DNA of 64,000 nucleotides from Thioalkalivibrio sulfidiphilus HL-EbGr7 (GCF_000021985.1 NC_011901.1:1674001-1738000), one strand, 5' to 3'; positions 49,535 to 59,273 are shown, counted from the first letter of the stretch. Notes: a model not told the origin generated them from the letters alone. Numbers and translations are program-made.

Positions 49535-51499
49535 ATGAACTTCTTCCAGCACCAGGACCGGGCCCGGCGCCAGAGCCGGCGGCTGGTCCTCCTGTTTGCC
49601 CTGGCGGTGCTCGGCATCGTCCTGCTGGTGAACCTGGTGGCCCTGCTGCTGTTCGGCCGCTTCCAGCGCCCGGACGAGTCCATGTTGAGCGCCGGTTTTC
49701 TGCAGCGTCACCTGGGCGTGATCGTCTGGAGCACGGCCCTGAGCGGCGGCCTCATCGCCCTGGGCAGCCTGTTCCGCATGGTGAACCTGCGCGCCGGTGG
49801 CGGGGTGGTGGCCCGGGAGCTGGGCGGGACCCTGGTGGAACCGGACACCAATGACCCCCTGCGCCGGCGCCTGCGCAACGTGGTGGAGGAGATGGCCATC
49901 GCCTCCGGCGTGCCGGTGCCGGAGATCTACGTGCTGGAACACGAGTCCGGCATCAATGCCTTCGCCGCGGGCTATTCCACCGCCGACGCCGCCGTGGCAG
50001 TCACCCGGGGCACCCTGGAACACCTGGATCGCGACGAGCTGCAAGGGGTCATCGCCCACGAGTTCAGCCATATCCTCAATGGCGACATGCGCCTGAACAT
50101 CCGTCTCATGGGCATCCTGTTCGGCATCCTGGTCATGGCCATGATCGGCCGGCAGCTCATGGCCTCGGTCCGCTACGTCTCCACCCGCCGCTCCAAGGAC
50201 AACAGCGGCGTGGCCGCCATCGTGATCCTGGGGCTTGCCGTGATGCTGGTGGGTTACGTGGGCCTGTTCTTCGCCCGCTGGATCAAGGCCATGGTGTCCC
50301 GGCAGCGGGAATACCTGGCGGACGCCTCGGCGGTGCAGTTCACCCGCCAGTCCGAGGGGATCGCGGGTGCCCTGAAAAAGATCGGTGCTGCCGGGGCCGG
50401 TTCAGTCATCAATGCCAACAGCGAGGAAGTGGCCCACATGCTGTTCGCCAACGGCGCCATGGGGCAGATGTTTGCCACCCATCCGCCCCTGGTGGAACGC
50501 ATCCGTGCCATCGAGCCGGGCTTCGATCCCGAGGAACTCAAAACCATCCGCGCGCAGATGCAGCGCCATGCCCAGGCACGCCGGGCGGCTGCCGAGGAGG
50601 AGGCGGCCCGCGAGGCGGCCGGACAGGGCAGGGCAGCAGGCCCCGGCGGATTGCCCCTGGATGCGGACAGCCTGATCGAGCAGATGGGCCAACCGGGCAT
50701 GGGCCAGGTGCTGGCCGCCGCGCTGCTGGTGGCCGCCATTCCCCGTCCCCTGGAACGGGCCGCCCACTCGCCGGAATGGGCCCCGGAGCTGATCTGCTAC
50801 CTGCTGCTGGACCCCGACGAGGCCATCCGTGAACACCAGCTGCTCATGGTGGCCGAGACCCTGGGCGCGGAAAGCGAGGCCCAGGTGCGCAAGCTGCTGC
50901 ACATGGAACCCCGGGTCGCCCCGGAGCTGCGCATCCCGCTGCTGGAGATCGCCTTCCCGGCGATACGCCGCCGGCCCGAGTCGGAGCGGGAAGACCTGCG
51001 TGGCCTGGTGGAGCGCATGATCCACGCGGACGGCCGTGTGGACGTGTTCGAATATGCCCTGGCCCGTCTGCTCACCCGGCACCTGGACGATGCCGCCCAT
51101 CCCAGCCGTGCCCGGCCCGGCGGCCGGCGGGACCTGTCAGCCCTGCGCGCCCAGGCCATGGACCTGCTGGGCATCGTGGCCGGCCATGGCCATCCGGACA
51201 ACCCGGACCAGGCCCTGGCCGCGCTCAATGCCGGACTGGCCGTGCTCGACTTCGCTTCCGTCCCCCGGATGCCATCCACCGAGACCTGGCCGGATCGCCT
51301 GGACGCCGCCCTGGAACGCCTCGACGAGCTGCAGCCCCAGGCCAAGGAGCAACTGCTGCGCGGGCTGGTGGCCACCATCACCCACCGCGGTCAGACCGTC
51401 ACCGCCGAGGCGGAACTGCTGCGCGCCATCTGCGCGGCCCTGCACATGCCGCTGCCCATCGGTGCGTTTGAGGCCGGAGAGGGTGGAGAGAGTAATTAA
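49535..51499 (+). CDS. M48 family membrane metalloprotease (HtpX-like) with C-terminal extension
   Basis: The 654-residue protein has two N-terminal helices (about residues 18-45 and 55-80), an M48 protease domain and further helices near 190-245. The zinc site is HEFSH in LQGVIAHEFSHILNGDMRLN, and the third ligand glutamate lies in RQREYLADASAVQFTRQ near 262. The last 300 residues are a soluble extension rich in Ala, Leu, Arg and Glu, not found in classical HtpX (about 290 residues). I see no known motif in it. The protease probably degrades damaged membrane proteins. It is co-transcribed with lemA, and the pair is common in proteobacteria. Confidence 0.9.
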   Translation: MNFFQHQDRARRQSRRLVLLFALAVLGIVLLVNLVALLLFGRFQRPDESMLSAGFLQRHLGVIVWSTALSGGLIALGSLFRMVNLRAGGGVVARELGGTLVEPDTNDPLRRRLRNVVEEMAIASGVPVPEIYVLEHESGINAFAAGYSTADAAVAVTRGTLEHLDRDELQGVIAHEFSHILNGDMRLNIRLMGILFGILVMAMIGRQLMASVRYVSTRRSKDNSGVAAIVILGLAVMLVGYVGLFFARWIKAMVSRQREYLADASAVQFTRQSEGIAGALKKIGAAGAGSVINANSEEVAHMLFANGAMGQMFATHPPLVERIRAIEPGFDPEELKTIRAQMQRHAQARRAAAEEEAAREAAGQGRAAGPGGLPLDADSLIEQMGQPGMGQVLAAALLVAAIPRPLERAAHSPEWAPELICYLLLDPDEAIREHQLLMVAETLGAESEAQVRKLLHMEPRVAPELRIPLLEIAFPAIRRRPESEREDLRGLVERMIHADGRVDVFEYALARLLTRHLDDAAHPSRARPGGRRDLSALRAQAMDLLGIVAGHGHPDNPDQALAALNAGLAVLDFASVPRMPSTETWPDRLDAALERLDELQPQAKEQLLRGLVATITHRGQTVTAEAELLRAICAALHMPLPIGAFEAGEGGESN

Positions 51500-51554
51500 T
51501 CCAATCTCTAAGGTATTTATCTCAACTCCACGATAATTAATAAAATAATCTTCT

Positions 51555-51626
51555 GTAGGTCGGGCTTCAGCCCGACACAGCGATGCCTGAGCAGGCCCCG
51601 GCTGTCGGGCTGAAGCCCGACCCACA
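51555..51626. repeat. REP pair, GTCGGGCTTCAGCCCGAC type
   Basis: GTAGGTCGGGCTTCAGCCCG begins at 51555, and the facing unit TGTCGGGCTGAAGCCCGACC ends near 51623. This is the same two-unit element as at 16330-16401 and 56746-56850. It lies between the M48 protease and tetR genes; the rest of that gap (51500-51758) is A+T-richer, with no gene visible. Confidence 0.78.
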
Positions 51627-51758
51627 TGGTTCACGTGGTTCACCATCACCCCCCCTCACTGACTTCACCCACACACCCTAAAACCCTTTGGTTTCAAGGC
51701 TTGTACGTTTTCTGAACCGGATTCATAATCCGACGCCTCATCAGATCCGGCCGTCGCT

Positions 51759-52478
51759 ATGGGTACCCGAGAACGCAAACAACGGGAATTCGCCGAGCGG
51801 GAGGAGCGCTTCCTCGCCGCCGCCGAGGCCTGCATCCGGGAAGAGGGTTTCCTGAACCTGCAGATGGCGCGCATCGCTCGCCTGTGCGACTACGCCACCG
51901 GCACCCTCTACCAGCACTTCAACTCCAAGGAGGACCTCCTGCTGGCCCTGGCCAACCGGGGCAACGAGGCCCATGTGGAGCTGTTCCGTCAGGTCCAGCG
52001 CTGGTCGGCCGGGAGCACCCGGGATCGGATGTTCGCCATCGCCGTGGGGGACTTCGATTTCGCCCAACGCAATCCCGAGCACGTCAAGCTGCTGCAGTAC
52101 GTGCACACCCGGGCCGTCTGGGAGAGCGCCTCCCCCCAGCGCCGTGAACAGGCGCTGGCCTGCACCGGGCCCGTGGGCGAGATCGTCACCGGCATCGTCC
52201 GGGAGGCTCTCGAAGCCGGTGAACTGGAGGCCCGCGGGCTCTCGCCCATGGAACTGGCCTGTGGCCCCTGGAGCGTGTGCGAGGGCATGCAGGCGCTGTC
52301 CCAGGTGCAGGGGCTGTTCGAGGCCCTGCGTATCGAAGACCCGGAACGCCTGCGTTTTCGCCAGGTGGTGAATCATCTCAACGGCATGGGCTGGCAGCCC
52401 CTCTGGGACCCCGCCGACCAGGCGTCCCTGGAACGGCTGGTCAGCCGCATTCGAACCGAGGTCTTCACCGACCTCTGA
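51759..52478 (+). CDS. TetR/AcrR-family transcription regulator
   Basis: The 239-residue regulator has the TetR helix-turn-helix at residues about 15-60: EERFLAAAEACIREEGFLNLQMARIARLCDYATGTLYQHFNSKEDLLLALANR, with the typical YQHFNSKEDLL ending. The C-terminal part is a helical ligand domain. It is upstream of an RND adaptor/permease pair on the same strand (23 bases to the next start). It therefore most likely represses or tunes that pump and its own gene. The ligand is unknown. Confidence 0.9.
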   Translation: MGTRERKQREFAEREERFLAAAEACIREEGFLNLQMARIARLCDYATGTLYQHFNSKEDLLLALANRGNEAHVELFRQVQRWSAGSTRDRMFAIAVGDFDFAQRNPEHVKLLQYVHTRAVWESASPQRREQALACTGPVGEIVTGIVREALEAGELEARGLSPMELACGPWSVCEGMQALSQVQGLFEALRIEDPERLRFRQVVNHLNGMGWQPLWDPADQASLERLVSRIRTEVFTDL

Positions 52479-52501
52479 GCCTGCATCACAAGGACCTCTC
52501 C

Positions 52502-53620
52502 ATGAACAAGCGCATGATCATCATGCTGTTGGGCGTCGGCATCCTGTTCGGCGGCATCTTCGGCTTCAAGGCCTTCGTCAATGCCATGATCGCCGACTTC
52601 TTCGACAACATGCCCATGCCCACGGCCACCATCACCGCGGGCGAGGCCCGGGAGATCCCCTGGACCCGGGAACTGGAGGCGGTCGGCAGCTTCACGGCGG
52701 TGCAGGGGGCCATGCTCACCAGCGAGGTGGGCGGCATCGTGCGCGAGATCCGCTTCCAGAACGGCGCCCGGGTGGAGGCGGGGCAGGTGCTGCTGGTGCT
52801 GGACGACGAGAGCGACCAGGCGCGCCTGCGCAGCCTGGAGGCGGCCCAGCGGCTGGCGGACCTGGAGCTGCAGCGTGCCCGCCGCCTGGCCGCCCAGAAC
52901 AACATCTCCGAGGCGGAACTGACCCGTCGCGAGAGCGAGGCGGAGCAGGCCATCGCCGCGGTCAACGAACAGCGGGCGCGCATCCGCCAGAAGTCTGTGC
53001 GCGCCCCCTTCAGCGGCGATCTGGGCATCCGCCAGGTGAACGTGGGCCAGTTCCTCTCTGCCGGCGACCCGGTGGTCTCGCTGCAGTCCGTGGACCCCAT
53101 CTACCTGGACTTCAGCCTGCCCGAGCGGCGCATCGGCGAGATCCGCCGCGAGCAGACCGTCAACGTGCGCGTGGACGCCCTGGGGCGCGAGGTTCAGGGC
53201 CGCGTCAATGCCATCGAGCCGGCGGTGAGCGCCAGCACCCGCACCCTGCGCGTGCAGGCCACCCTCGACAACAAGGACGGCAGCCTGCGCGCCGGCATGT
53301 TCGGGCGTGTGCGCCTGGAGACCGGCGAGCCCGAGCAGCGCGTGGTGGTGCCCCAGAGCGCCATCAGTTTCAGCCCCTACGGCAATTCCGTGTACGTGAT
53401 CAGCGAGGACGAGGAGGGCCAGCTCATCGTCAACCGGCGCTTCATCCAGACCGCCGAGCGGCGCGGCGACCTGGTGGTGGTCACGGAGGGCCTGTCCCCC
53501 GGGGACCGGGTGGCCACCAGCGGGCTGCTCAAGCTGCGCAACGGAAGCCGGGTCGAGATCAGCGACGACGAACAGGTCCAGCCCCGGGAATCCCTGGCGC
53601 CACGGCCCGACAACGCCTGA
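52502..53620 (+). CDS. RND efflux periplasmic adaptor protein
   Basis: From the ATG at 52502 the adaptor is 372 residues. An N-terminal anchor (RMIIMLLGVGILFGGIFGF) is followed by the first lipoyl half (EVGGIVREIRFQNGARVEAGQVLLVLDDESDQARL near residues 80-113). A short helical hairpin, the second lipoyl half (KSVRAPFSGDLGIRQVNVGQFLSAGDPVVSLQSVDPIYLDF near 165-205) and a beta-barrel complete it. The hairpin is short, so the partner channel may be a TolC-type protein with docking like MdtA or MexE. It sits between tetR and the pump gene (15 bases). Confidence 0.92.
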   Translation: MNKRMIIMLLGVGILFGGIFGFKAFVNAMIADFFDNMPMPTATITAGEAREIPWTRELEAVGSFTAVQGAMLTSEVGGIVREIRFQNGARVEAGQVLLVLDDESDQARLRSLEAAQRLADLELQRARRLAAQNNISEAELTRRESEAEQAIAAVNEQRARIRQKSVRAPFSGDLGIRQVNVGQFLSAGDPVVSLQSVDPIYLDFSLPERRIGEIRREQTVNVRVDALGREVQGRVNAIEPAVSASTRTLRVQATLDNKDGSLRAGMFGRVRLETGEPEQRVVVPQSAISFSPYGNSVYVISEDEEGQLIVNRRFIQTAERRGDLVVVTEGLSPGDRVATSGLLKLRNGSRVEISDDEQVQPRESLAPRPDNA

Positions 53621-53635
53621 CCGGGGGCCCATTCC

Positions 53636-56600
53636 ATGCGCTTCACCGACGTCTTCATCAAGAAGCCCGTGCTGGCCACCGTGGTCAGCCTGTTCATCCT
53701 GCTGCTGGGTATCCGCGCGGGCTTTGATCTCAACGTGCGCCAGTTTCCGGAGATCAAGAACGCGGTGGTCACCGTCACCACCGCCTACATCGGCGCCGAC
53801 GCGGACCTGATCCAGGGCTTCATCACCACGCCCATCGAGCGGGAGATCGCCGCCGCCGAGGGCATCGACTACATCGTCTCCACCAGTGTCGCCGGCGTGA
53901 GCCTGGTGCAGGCCAACCTGCGCCTGGACTACGACCCCAACGAGGCCCTGACCCAGATCGCTGCCCAGGTGAACAAGGTGCGCTCCGACCTGCCCCTGGA
54001 GGCGGAGGAACCGGTGATCGAGCTGTCCGTGGGACAGACCATCGCCGCCATGTACATGAGCTTCTACTCGGAGCTGCTCAGCAACAACCAGATCACCGAT
54101 TACCTGGTGCGTGTGGTGCAGCCCCAGCTCTCCACCATCCCCGGGGTGCAGCGCGCCCAGATCCTCGGCGACCGCACCTTCGCCATGCGCATCTGGCTGG
54201 ACCCGGAACGCATGGCGGCACTCAACGTCACCGGCGCCGACGTGGCCGCGGCCCTGCGCGCCAACAACGTGCTCTCCGCCGTTGGGCGCACCAAGGGCGA
54301 GATGGTGAGCATCGACCTGAAGGCCTCAACCGACCTCTCCAGCGCCGAGGAATTCGAGCAACTGGTGGTGCGCGCCGAAGAGGGTGCCATCGTGCGCATC
54401 GTGGACATCGCCGAGGTGGAGCTGGGCTCGGAGAACTACGACGTCTCGGTGAGCTTCAACGGCCAGTCCGCCACCTTCATCGGCATCGAGGTGGCCCCCG
54501 ACGCCAACGCCCTGGACGTGATCGCCGAGGTGCGCCGGGTGTGGGCCGAGCAGATCGAGCCACAGTTCCCCCAGGGCCTGTCCGGCGACATCGTCTACGA
54601 CTCCACCCTCTACATCCAGAGCGCCATCGACGAGGTGCTGCTGACCATCTTCCTGGCCCTGGTGATCGTGGTGGGCGTGATCTACCTGTTCCTGGGCTCG
54701 GTGCGCAGCGTCATCATCCCGGCCCTGGCGGTGCCCCTGTCCCTGGTGGGCACCCTGTTCCTGATGCTGCTGATGGGCTTCTCCATCAACCTGCTGACCC
54801 TGCTGGCCATGGTGCTGGCCATCGGCATCGTGGTGGACGATGCCATCATCATGGTGGAGAACATCCACCGCCACATCGAGGAGGGCATGGCACCCCTGGA
54901 GGCGGCCATGCGCGGCGCCCGGGAGCTGGCCTGGCCCATCGTGGCCATGTCCACCACCCTGGTGGCGGTGTTCCTGCCCATCGGTTTCGTAGGCGGCATC
55001 ACCGGCACCCTGTTCATCGAGTTCGCCTTCACCCTGGCCGCCTCGGTGATCATCTCGGGCATCGTGGCCCTGACCCTCTCGCCCATGTTGAGCTCGCGTC
55101 TGCTTAAAGCCCATGGCGAAGGCAGCAAGGGCCGCCTGGAGGCCTGGCTGGATGCGCGCTTCGACGGCCTGCGCCGACGCTACCAGCGCCGTCTGCACGG
55201 GGCGCTCGACGACAAGCACGTGGTGCTCAGCTTCGGCCTGATCGTGCTGGTCTCCTGCTACTTCCTGTTCATCACCAGCCCCAGCGAACTGGAGCCCGCC
55301 GAGGACCAGGGCTTCGTGTTCTCCATCGCCGAGGCCGACGCGCCCACCACCCTGGATCACCTGGAGCGCAACACCGCGGTGATGAACCGCTACCTGGACG
55401 AGATCCCGGAGATGCGCAACATCTTCATCGTCAACGGCTTCGGCGGCGCCGGCGTGGGCGCCACCAACACGGCCATCGCCGGTTTCGTGCTCGCCCCCTG
55501 GGACCAGCGGGAGCGCTCCACCCAGCAGGTGCTGGAGCAGGACCTGCAGCCACGCATCGAGCAGATCCCGGGGCTCAACATCTTCGCCCTGGTGCCGCCG
55601 TCCCTGCCGGGCGGTGGCGGCGGCCCGCCGGTTGAATTCGTGATCCGCTCCACCGAGCCCGCCGAGAACCTGCAGGCGGTGGCCCAGGAGGTGGTCGGCC
55701 GCGCCATGCAGAGCGGGCGCTTCATCTTCATCGACGGCGATCTCAAGATCGACAAGCCGCGCACCGAGATCCACATCGATCGGGACAGGGCGGCGCTCAT
55801 GGGCGTGGACATGCAGAGCCTGTCTGCGGATCTCTCCGCGCTGTTTTCCGGCGGGCCGGCGGGACGCTTCTCCCTGGACAACCGTTCCTACCGGGTGATC
55901 CCCCAGCTGGAACGGGTGCAGCGCCTCAACCCGGAACAGATCGAGGACCTCTACACCCGCAACCGGGAGGGCGAACTGGTCCCCCTGGCCACCCTGATCA
56001 CCCTCGAGGACACGGTCCAGCCCCAGCAGCTCAAGCGCTTCCAGCAGTTGAACAGCGTGACCCTCTCAGGTGTGCCGCGCCCCGGCGTGACCCTGGGCGA
56101 GGCCCTGGACCTGCTGGACGGCATCGCCGCCGAGGTGCTGCCGCCGGGCTACAGCGTGGACTACGCCGGCCAGTCCCGGCAGTTCAAGAGCGAAGGCGCC
56201 CAGCTGATCCTGACCTTCTTCTTCGCCCTGGTGGTGATCTACCTGGTGCTGGCCGCACAGTTCGAGTCCTTCCGGGATTCGCTGATCATGATGATGACCG
56301 TGCCCATGTCCATCGCCGGGGCGCTCATCTTCGTGAGCCTGGGCTTCGCCACCCTGAACATCTACACCCAGGTGGGCCTGGTGACCCTGATCGGCCTGAT
56401 CGCCAAACACGGCATCCTGATCGTGGAATTCGCCAACAAGCTCCGGGAAGAGGGGCTGTCCAAGCGTGAGGCGGTGGAGGAGGCGGCCGCCATCCGCCTG
56501 CGGCCCATCCTGATGACCACCGCCGCCACGGTGCTGGCCATGATCCCGCTGCTGATCGCCGCCGGCCCCGGCGCCGGGGCACGCTTCGCCATGGGCCTGG

Positions 56601-56722
56601 TGATCGCCTCCGGCATGACCATCGGCACCCTGTTCACCCTGTTCGTGGTGCCCGCCATGTATGTCTACCTGTCCAGGGATCGGGCGGTGCAGACGGCAGC
56701 CGATGAGGCGGTCAGGGTCTGA
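53636..56722 (+). CDS. RND efflux pump permease (HAE1 type)
   Basis: The 1028-residue inner-membrane pump begins MRFTDVFIKKPVLATVVSLF. It has the standard twelve-helix RND layout with helix 4 as LAIGIVVDDAIIMVENIHRHIEEG. The adjacent aspartates are the proton-relay pair of drug-type pumps. The second-half motif is LIGLIAKHGILIVEFANKLREEG. A PPSLPGGGGGPPVEFVIRST loop is seen near 653-672 in the second periplasmic domain. The substrate is probably a lipophilic drug, solvent or similar compound. Its regulator and adaptor lie just upstream. No outer-membrane channel gene follows. Confidence 0.93.
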   Translation: MRFTDVFIKKPVLATVVSLFILLLGIRAGFDLNVRQFPEIKNAVVTVTTAYIGADADLIQGFITTPIEREIAAAEGIDYIVSTSVAGVSLVQANLRLDYDPNEALTQIAAQVNKVRSDLPLEAEEPVIELSVGQTIAAMYMSFYSELLSNNQITDYLVRVVQPQLSTIPGVQRAQILGDRTFAMRIWLDPERMAALNVTGADVAAALRANNVLSAVGRTKGEMVSIDLKASTDLSSAEEFEQLVVRAEEGAIVRIVDIAEVELGSENYDVSVSFNGQSATFIGIEVAPDANALDVIAEVRRVWAEQIEPQFPQGLSGDIVYDSTLYIQSAIDEVLLTIFLALVIVVGVIYLFLGSVRSVIIPALAVPLSLVGTLFLMLLMGFSINLLTLLAMVLAIGIVVDDAIIMVENIHRHIEEGMAPLEAAMRGARELAWPIVAMSTTLVAVFLPIGFVGGITGTLFIEFAFTLAASVIISGIVALTLSPMLSSRLLKAHGEGSKGRLEAWLDARFDGLRRRYQRRLHGALDDKHVVLSFGLIVLVSCYFLFITSPSELEPAEDQGFVFSIAEADAPTTLDHLERNTAVMNRYLDEIPEMRNIFIVNGFGGAGVGATNTAIAGFVLAPWDQRERSTQQVLEQDLQPRIEQIPGLNIFALVPPSLPGGGGGPPVEFVIRSTEPAENLQAVAQEVVGRAMQSGRFIFIDGDLKIDKPRTEIHIDRDRAALMGVDMQSLSADLSALFSGGPAGRFSLDNRSYRVIPQLERVQRLNPEQIEDLYTRNREGELVPLATLITLEDTVQPQQLKRFQQLNSVTLSGVPRPGVTLGEALDLLDGIAAEVLPPGYSVDYAGQSRQFKSEGAQLILTFFFALVVIYLVLAAQFESFRDSLIMMMTVPMSIAGALIFVSLGFATLNIYTQVGLVTLIGLIAKHGILIVEFANKLREEGLSKREAVEEAAAIRLRPILMTTAATVLAMIPLLIAAGPGAGARFAMGLVIASGMTIGTLFTLFVVPAMYVYLSRDRAVQTAADEAVRV

Positions 56723-56745
56723 GCACGGAGGGCAGGACACCTGGC

Positions 56746-56850
56746 CGTAGGTCGGGCTGTTGGTCGGGCCGTGGTCGGGCCGTAGGTCGGGCTTCAGCCC
56801 GACAGCGGTGCCAGGGGGAACCTGCGCTGTCGGGCTGAAGCCCGACCCAC
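56746..56850. repeat. Expanded REP element, GTCGGGCTTCAGCCCGAC type
   Basis: This copy starts with CGTAGGTCGGGCTGTTGGTC and then repeats the partial word GGTCGGGCCG twice before the full unit GTAGGTCGGGCTTCAGCCCG and the facing unit ending GCTGAAGCCCGACCCAC at 56850. The extra partial copies are not present at 16330 or 51555, which suggests local slippage. The rest of the gap (56851-56999) shows nothing coding. Confidence 0.75.
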
Positions 56851-56999
56851 GCTCAAGCCGGCCCAAGCATGGCGACAGGGCCTCCCGCACTGCACAATCG
56901 ACCTGCTGGCGTCGTTCATCGGCCCGGCGGTCGGCAGACCGGGCCAATCCCTGATAGACTGGCAGTATTCCAATCCCTGAGTCACCGAGTCCCCGCAGC

Positions 57000-58139
57000 A
57001 TGAGTTCCCCTGAATCCCGAAACACCCGTCCGCGCCTGTTGTGGACCACCACCCTGATGTTCAGCCTCACCGCCCTGGTGGCCCTGATCGCCGTGCCCTG
57101 GTACGGGATCGCCCATGGCTACAGCCTGAGCGCCTGGATCGCCTTCGGTGCCTTCATGGTGCTGGGCAGCATGTCCATCACCGCCGGCTACCACCGCCTC
57201 TGGGCCCACCGCAGCTACGAGGCCCACCCGGTGATCCGGGTCGCCCTGGCCCTGTGGGGCGCCATGACCCTGCAGAACAGCATCCTGATCTGGGCCTCCG
57301 GCCACCGCACCCACCACCGCCACGTGGACGACAACGAGCGCGACCCGTACTCCGCTGGCCGCGGCTTCTGGTTCTCCCACATCGGCTGGATGCTGCGCGA
57401 CCACCCCAGCGGCCAGGCGGACTTCAGCAATGCCCCGGACCTGCTGCGCGACCCCATCGTCATGTGGCAGCACAGGTACTACCTGCCCATCGCGCTGGGC
57501 ATGAACCTCATCCCGCCGGTGCTGCTGGGCCTGGTGTTCGGCAACGTCCTGGAGATGCTGCTGCTGGCCGGCTTCCTGCGCCTGGTGCTGGCCCATCACT
57601 TCACCTTCTTCATCAACTCCCTGGCCCATGTGTGGGGCAAGCGCCCCTACACCGAGGAGAACAGCGCCCGGGACAACGGCTTTCTGGCCCTGCTCACCTT
57701 CGGCGAGGGCTACCACAACTACCACCACCTGTTTCAGTACGACTACCGCAACGGCATTCGCTGGTGGCAGTTCGACCCCACCAAGTGGCTGATCGCCACC
57801 CTGAGCTGGTTGGGCCTCGCCAGCAACCTCAAGCGCGCCAGCAACTTCAAGATCTACCAGGCGGTACTGGCCACGGAATTCCGCAGGGCCCGGGAGCAGC
57901 TCGCCAAAGATGACGGCAGCCTGGAGAAGTGGCGCGGCGTGCTGGAGCAGGAATACCAGCACTTCCTGTCGGTGCTGGAGCAGTGGAAGGCCCACAAGGC
58001 GCATCTCTACGAGCAGACCCGCGACAAGATCGCCGCCCACTGGGAACACGCCGCCATGGGCACCCGCATCCGTGAGTTCGAATACCTCCTCAAGATGCAG
58101 CGCAAGCGTCTGGCCCTGCTCAAGGTGCAGTTCTCCTGA
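57000..58139 (+). CDS. Delta-9-type acyl-CoA/fatty acid desaturase
   Basis: The 379-residue membrane-bound di-iron desaturase has four hydrophobic segments and all three histidine boxes: HRLWAHRSYE near residue 64, HRTHHRHVDDNERDPY near 102, and EGYHNYHHLFQYD near 238. This box set is typical of the stearoyl-CoA-type (delta-9) family. It introduces a double bond in acyl chains, using an electron donor not encoded here. The C-terminal 100 residues are a basic helix-rich extension that is not part of the catalytic core. The stop overlaps the apparent start of srkA, so the genes are coupled. Confidence 0.92.
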   Translation: MSSPESRNTRPRLLWTTTLMFSLTALVALIAVPWYGIAHGYSLSAWIAFGAFMVLGSMSITAGYHRLWAHRSYEAHPVIRVALALWGAMTLQNSILIWASGHRTHHRHVDDNERDPYSAGRGFWFSHIGWMLRDHPSGQADFSNAPDLLRDPIVMWQHRYYLPIALGMNLIPPVLLGLVFGNVLEMLLLAGFLRLVLAHHFTFFINSLAHVWGKRPYTEENSARDNGFLALLTFGEGYHNYHHLFQYDYRNGIRWWQFDPTKWLIATLSWLGLASNLKRASNFKIYQAVLATEFRRAREQLAKDDGSLEKWRGVLEQEYQHFLSVLEQWKAHKAHLYEQTRDKIAAHWEHAAMGTRIREFEYLLKMQRKRLALLKVQFS

Positions 58140-59161
58140 ATCGCGATCCGGCACCTCACCGCGCCCCCGGTGAAACACCCGGTGGCGCGCACGCCCCGTT
58201 CCACGACCTCACCCCCGACCGCATCCTCACCCTGCTTGAAGGCGTGGGTGTGCGCTGCGACGGGCGCCTGCTGGCCCTGAACAGCTACGAGAACCGGGTC
58301 TACCAGCTGGGGCTGGAGGAGGGCGGTTTCTGCGTGGTGAAGTTCTACCGGCCCGGACGCTGGTCAGACGCCGCCATCCTCGAGGAACACCGCTTCGTGG
58401 CCCAGCTGGCCGAGCGCGAGGTCCCCGCCGTACCGCCCATGGAGATCCCCGGCCACGGCACCCTGGCGTGCCTGGACGGGCAGCGCTTCGCGGTCTTTCC
58501 CCGCCAGGGCGGGCACGCACCGGAACTGGACGATCCCGACACCCTGAGCCTCATGGGACGCCTCATCGGCCGGATCCACGGGGTAGGCGCCACGGAGAGC
58601 TTCCGCCACCGCCCGCACCTGAACCTGGAGAGCTTCGGGCGTAGCGCCCGGGCCTTCCTCCTGGACAACCACATCATTCCCCCCGAACTGGAGACGGTGT
58701 ACCGGCAGGTGGTGGATCAGGCCCTGGCCGGGGTCGAGCGCTGTTACCAGCGGGCAGGCCATGTGGCCCTGCTGCGCCTGCACGGCGACTGCCACGCCGG
58801 CAACGTGCTGTGGACCGACGGCGGCCCCCATTTCGTGGATTTTGACGACAGCCGCATGGGCCCCGCGATCCAGGATCTGTGGATGCTGCTCTCCGGTGAT
58901 GCCGGGAGCATGGCCGCACAGTGGGAACGCATCCGGGAGGGCTACGAGACCTTCCGGGACTTCGACCCCCGGGAGCTGCACCTGATCGAGGCCCTGCGCA
59001 CCCTGCGCCTGATTCATTACTCTGCCTGGATCGCCCAGCGCTGGGACGACCCGGCCTTTCCCCCTGCATTTCCCTTCTTCGACAGCCCCCGCTACTGGGA
59101 AGACCGCATCCTGGAACTGCGCGAGCAGATCGCCGCGATGGATGAACCGCCCTTGTTGTGA
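58136..59161 (+). CDS. srkA: Stress response kinase A (YihE/SrkA), probable CTG start
   Basis: SrkA is a cytoplasmic serine/threonine kinase of the choline-kinase fold that protects cells under stress. The core begins LALNSYENRVYQLGLEEGGFCVVKFYRPGRWSDAAILEEH and has the catalytic loop RLHGDCHAGNVLW and metal motif HFVDFDDSRMGPAIQDLW. The first conventional start, GTG at 58244, would cut off a conserved stretch (HDLTPDRILTLLEGVGV). The frame is open upstream, with no ATG, GTG or TTG back to the stop at 58073. The only reasonable codon is CTG at 58136, eight bases after an AAGGTG site and overlapping the desaturase stop (CTGA). That gives 341 residues, close to E. coli SrkA (328). Confidence 0.85.
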   Translation: MNRDPAPHRAPGETPGGAHAPFHDLTPDRILTLLEGVGVRCDGRLLALNSYENRVYQLGLEEGGFCVVKFYRPGRWSDAAILEEHRFVAQLAEREVPAVPPMEIPGHGTLACLDGQRFAVFPRQGGHAPELDDPDTLSLMGRLIGRIHGVGATESFRHRPHLNLESFGRSARAFLLDNHIIPPELETVYRQVVDQALAGVERCYQRAGHVALLRLHGDCHAGNVLWTDGGPHFVDFDDSRMGPAIQDLWMLLSGDAGSMAAQWERIREGYETFRDFDPRELHLIEALRTLRLIHYSAWIAQRWDDPAFPPAFPFFDSPRYWEDRILELREQIAAMDEPPLL

Positions 59162-59273
59162 GGCGTGAGGGGTCAGGAGTGAGGATGAAACCCCGCGCCA
59201 GGACGGGAAATGGGCTTCAATCCTTTGTATCTTGTACCTTATGTCGTTTTCCTCCCTGTCCAAGGAGCACCCC

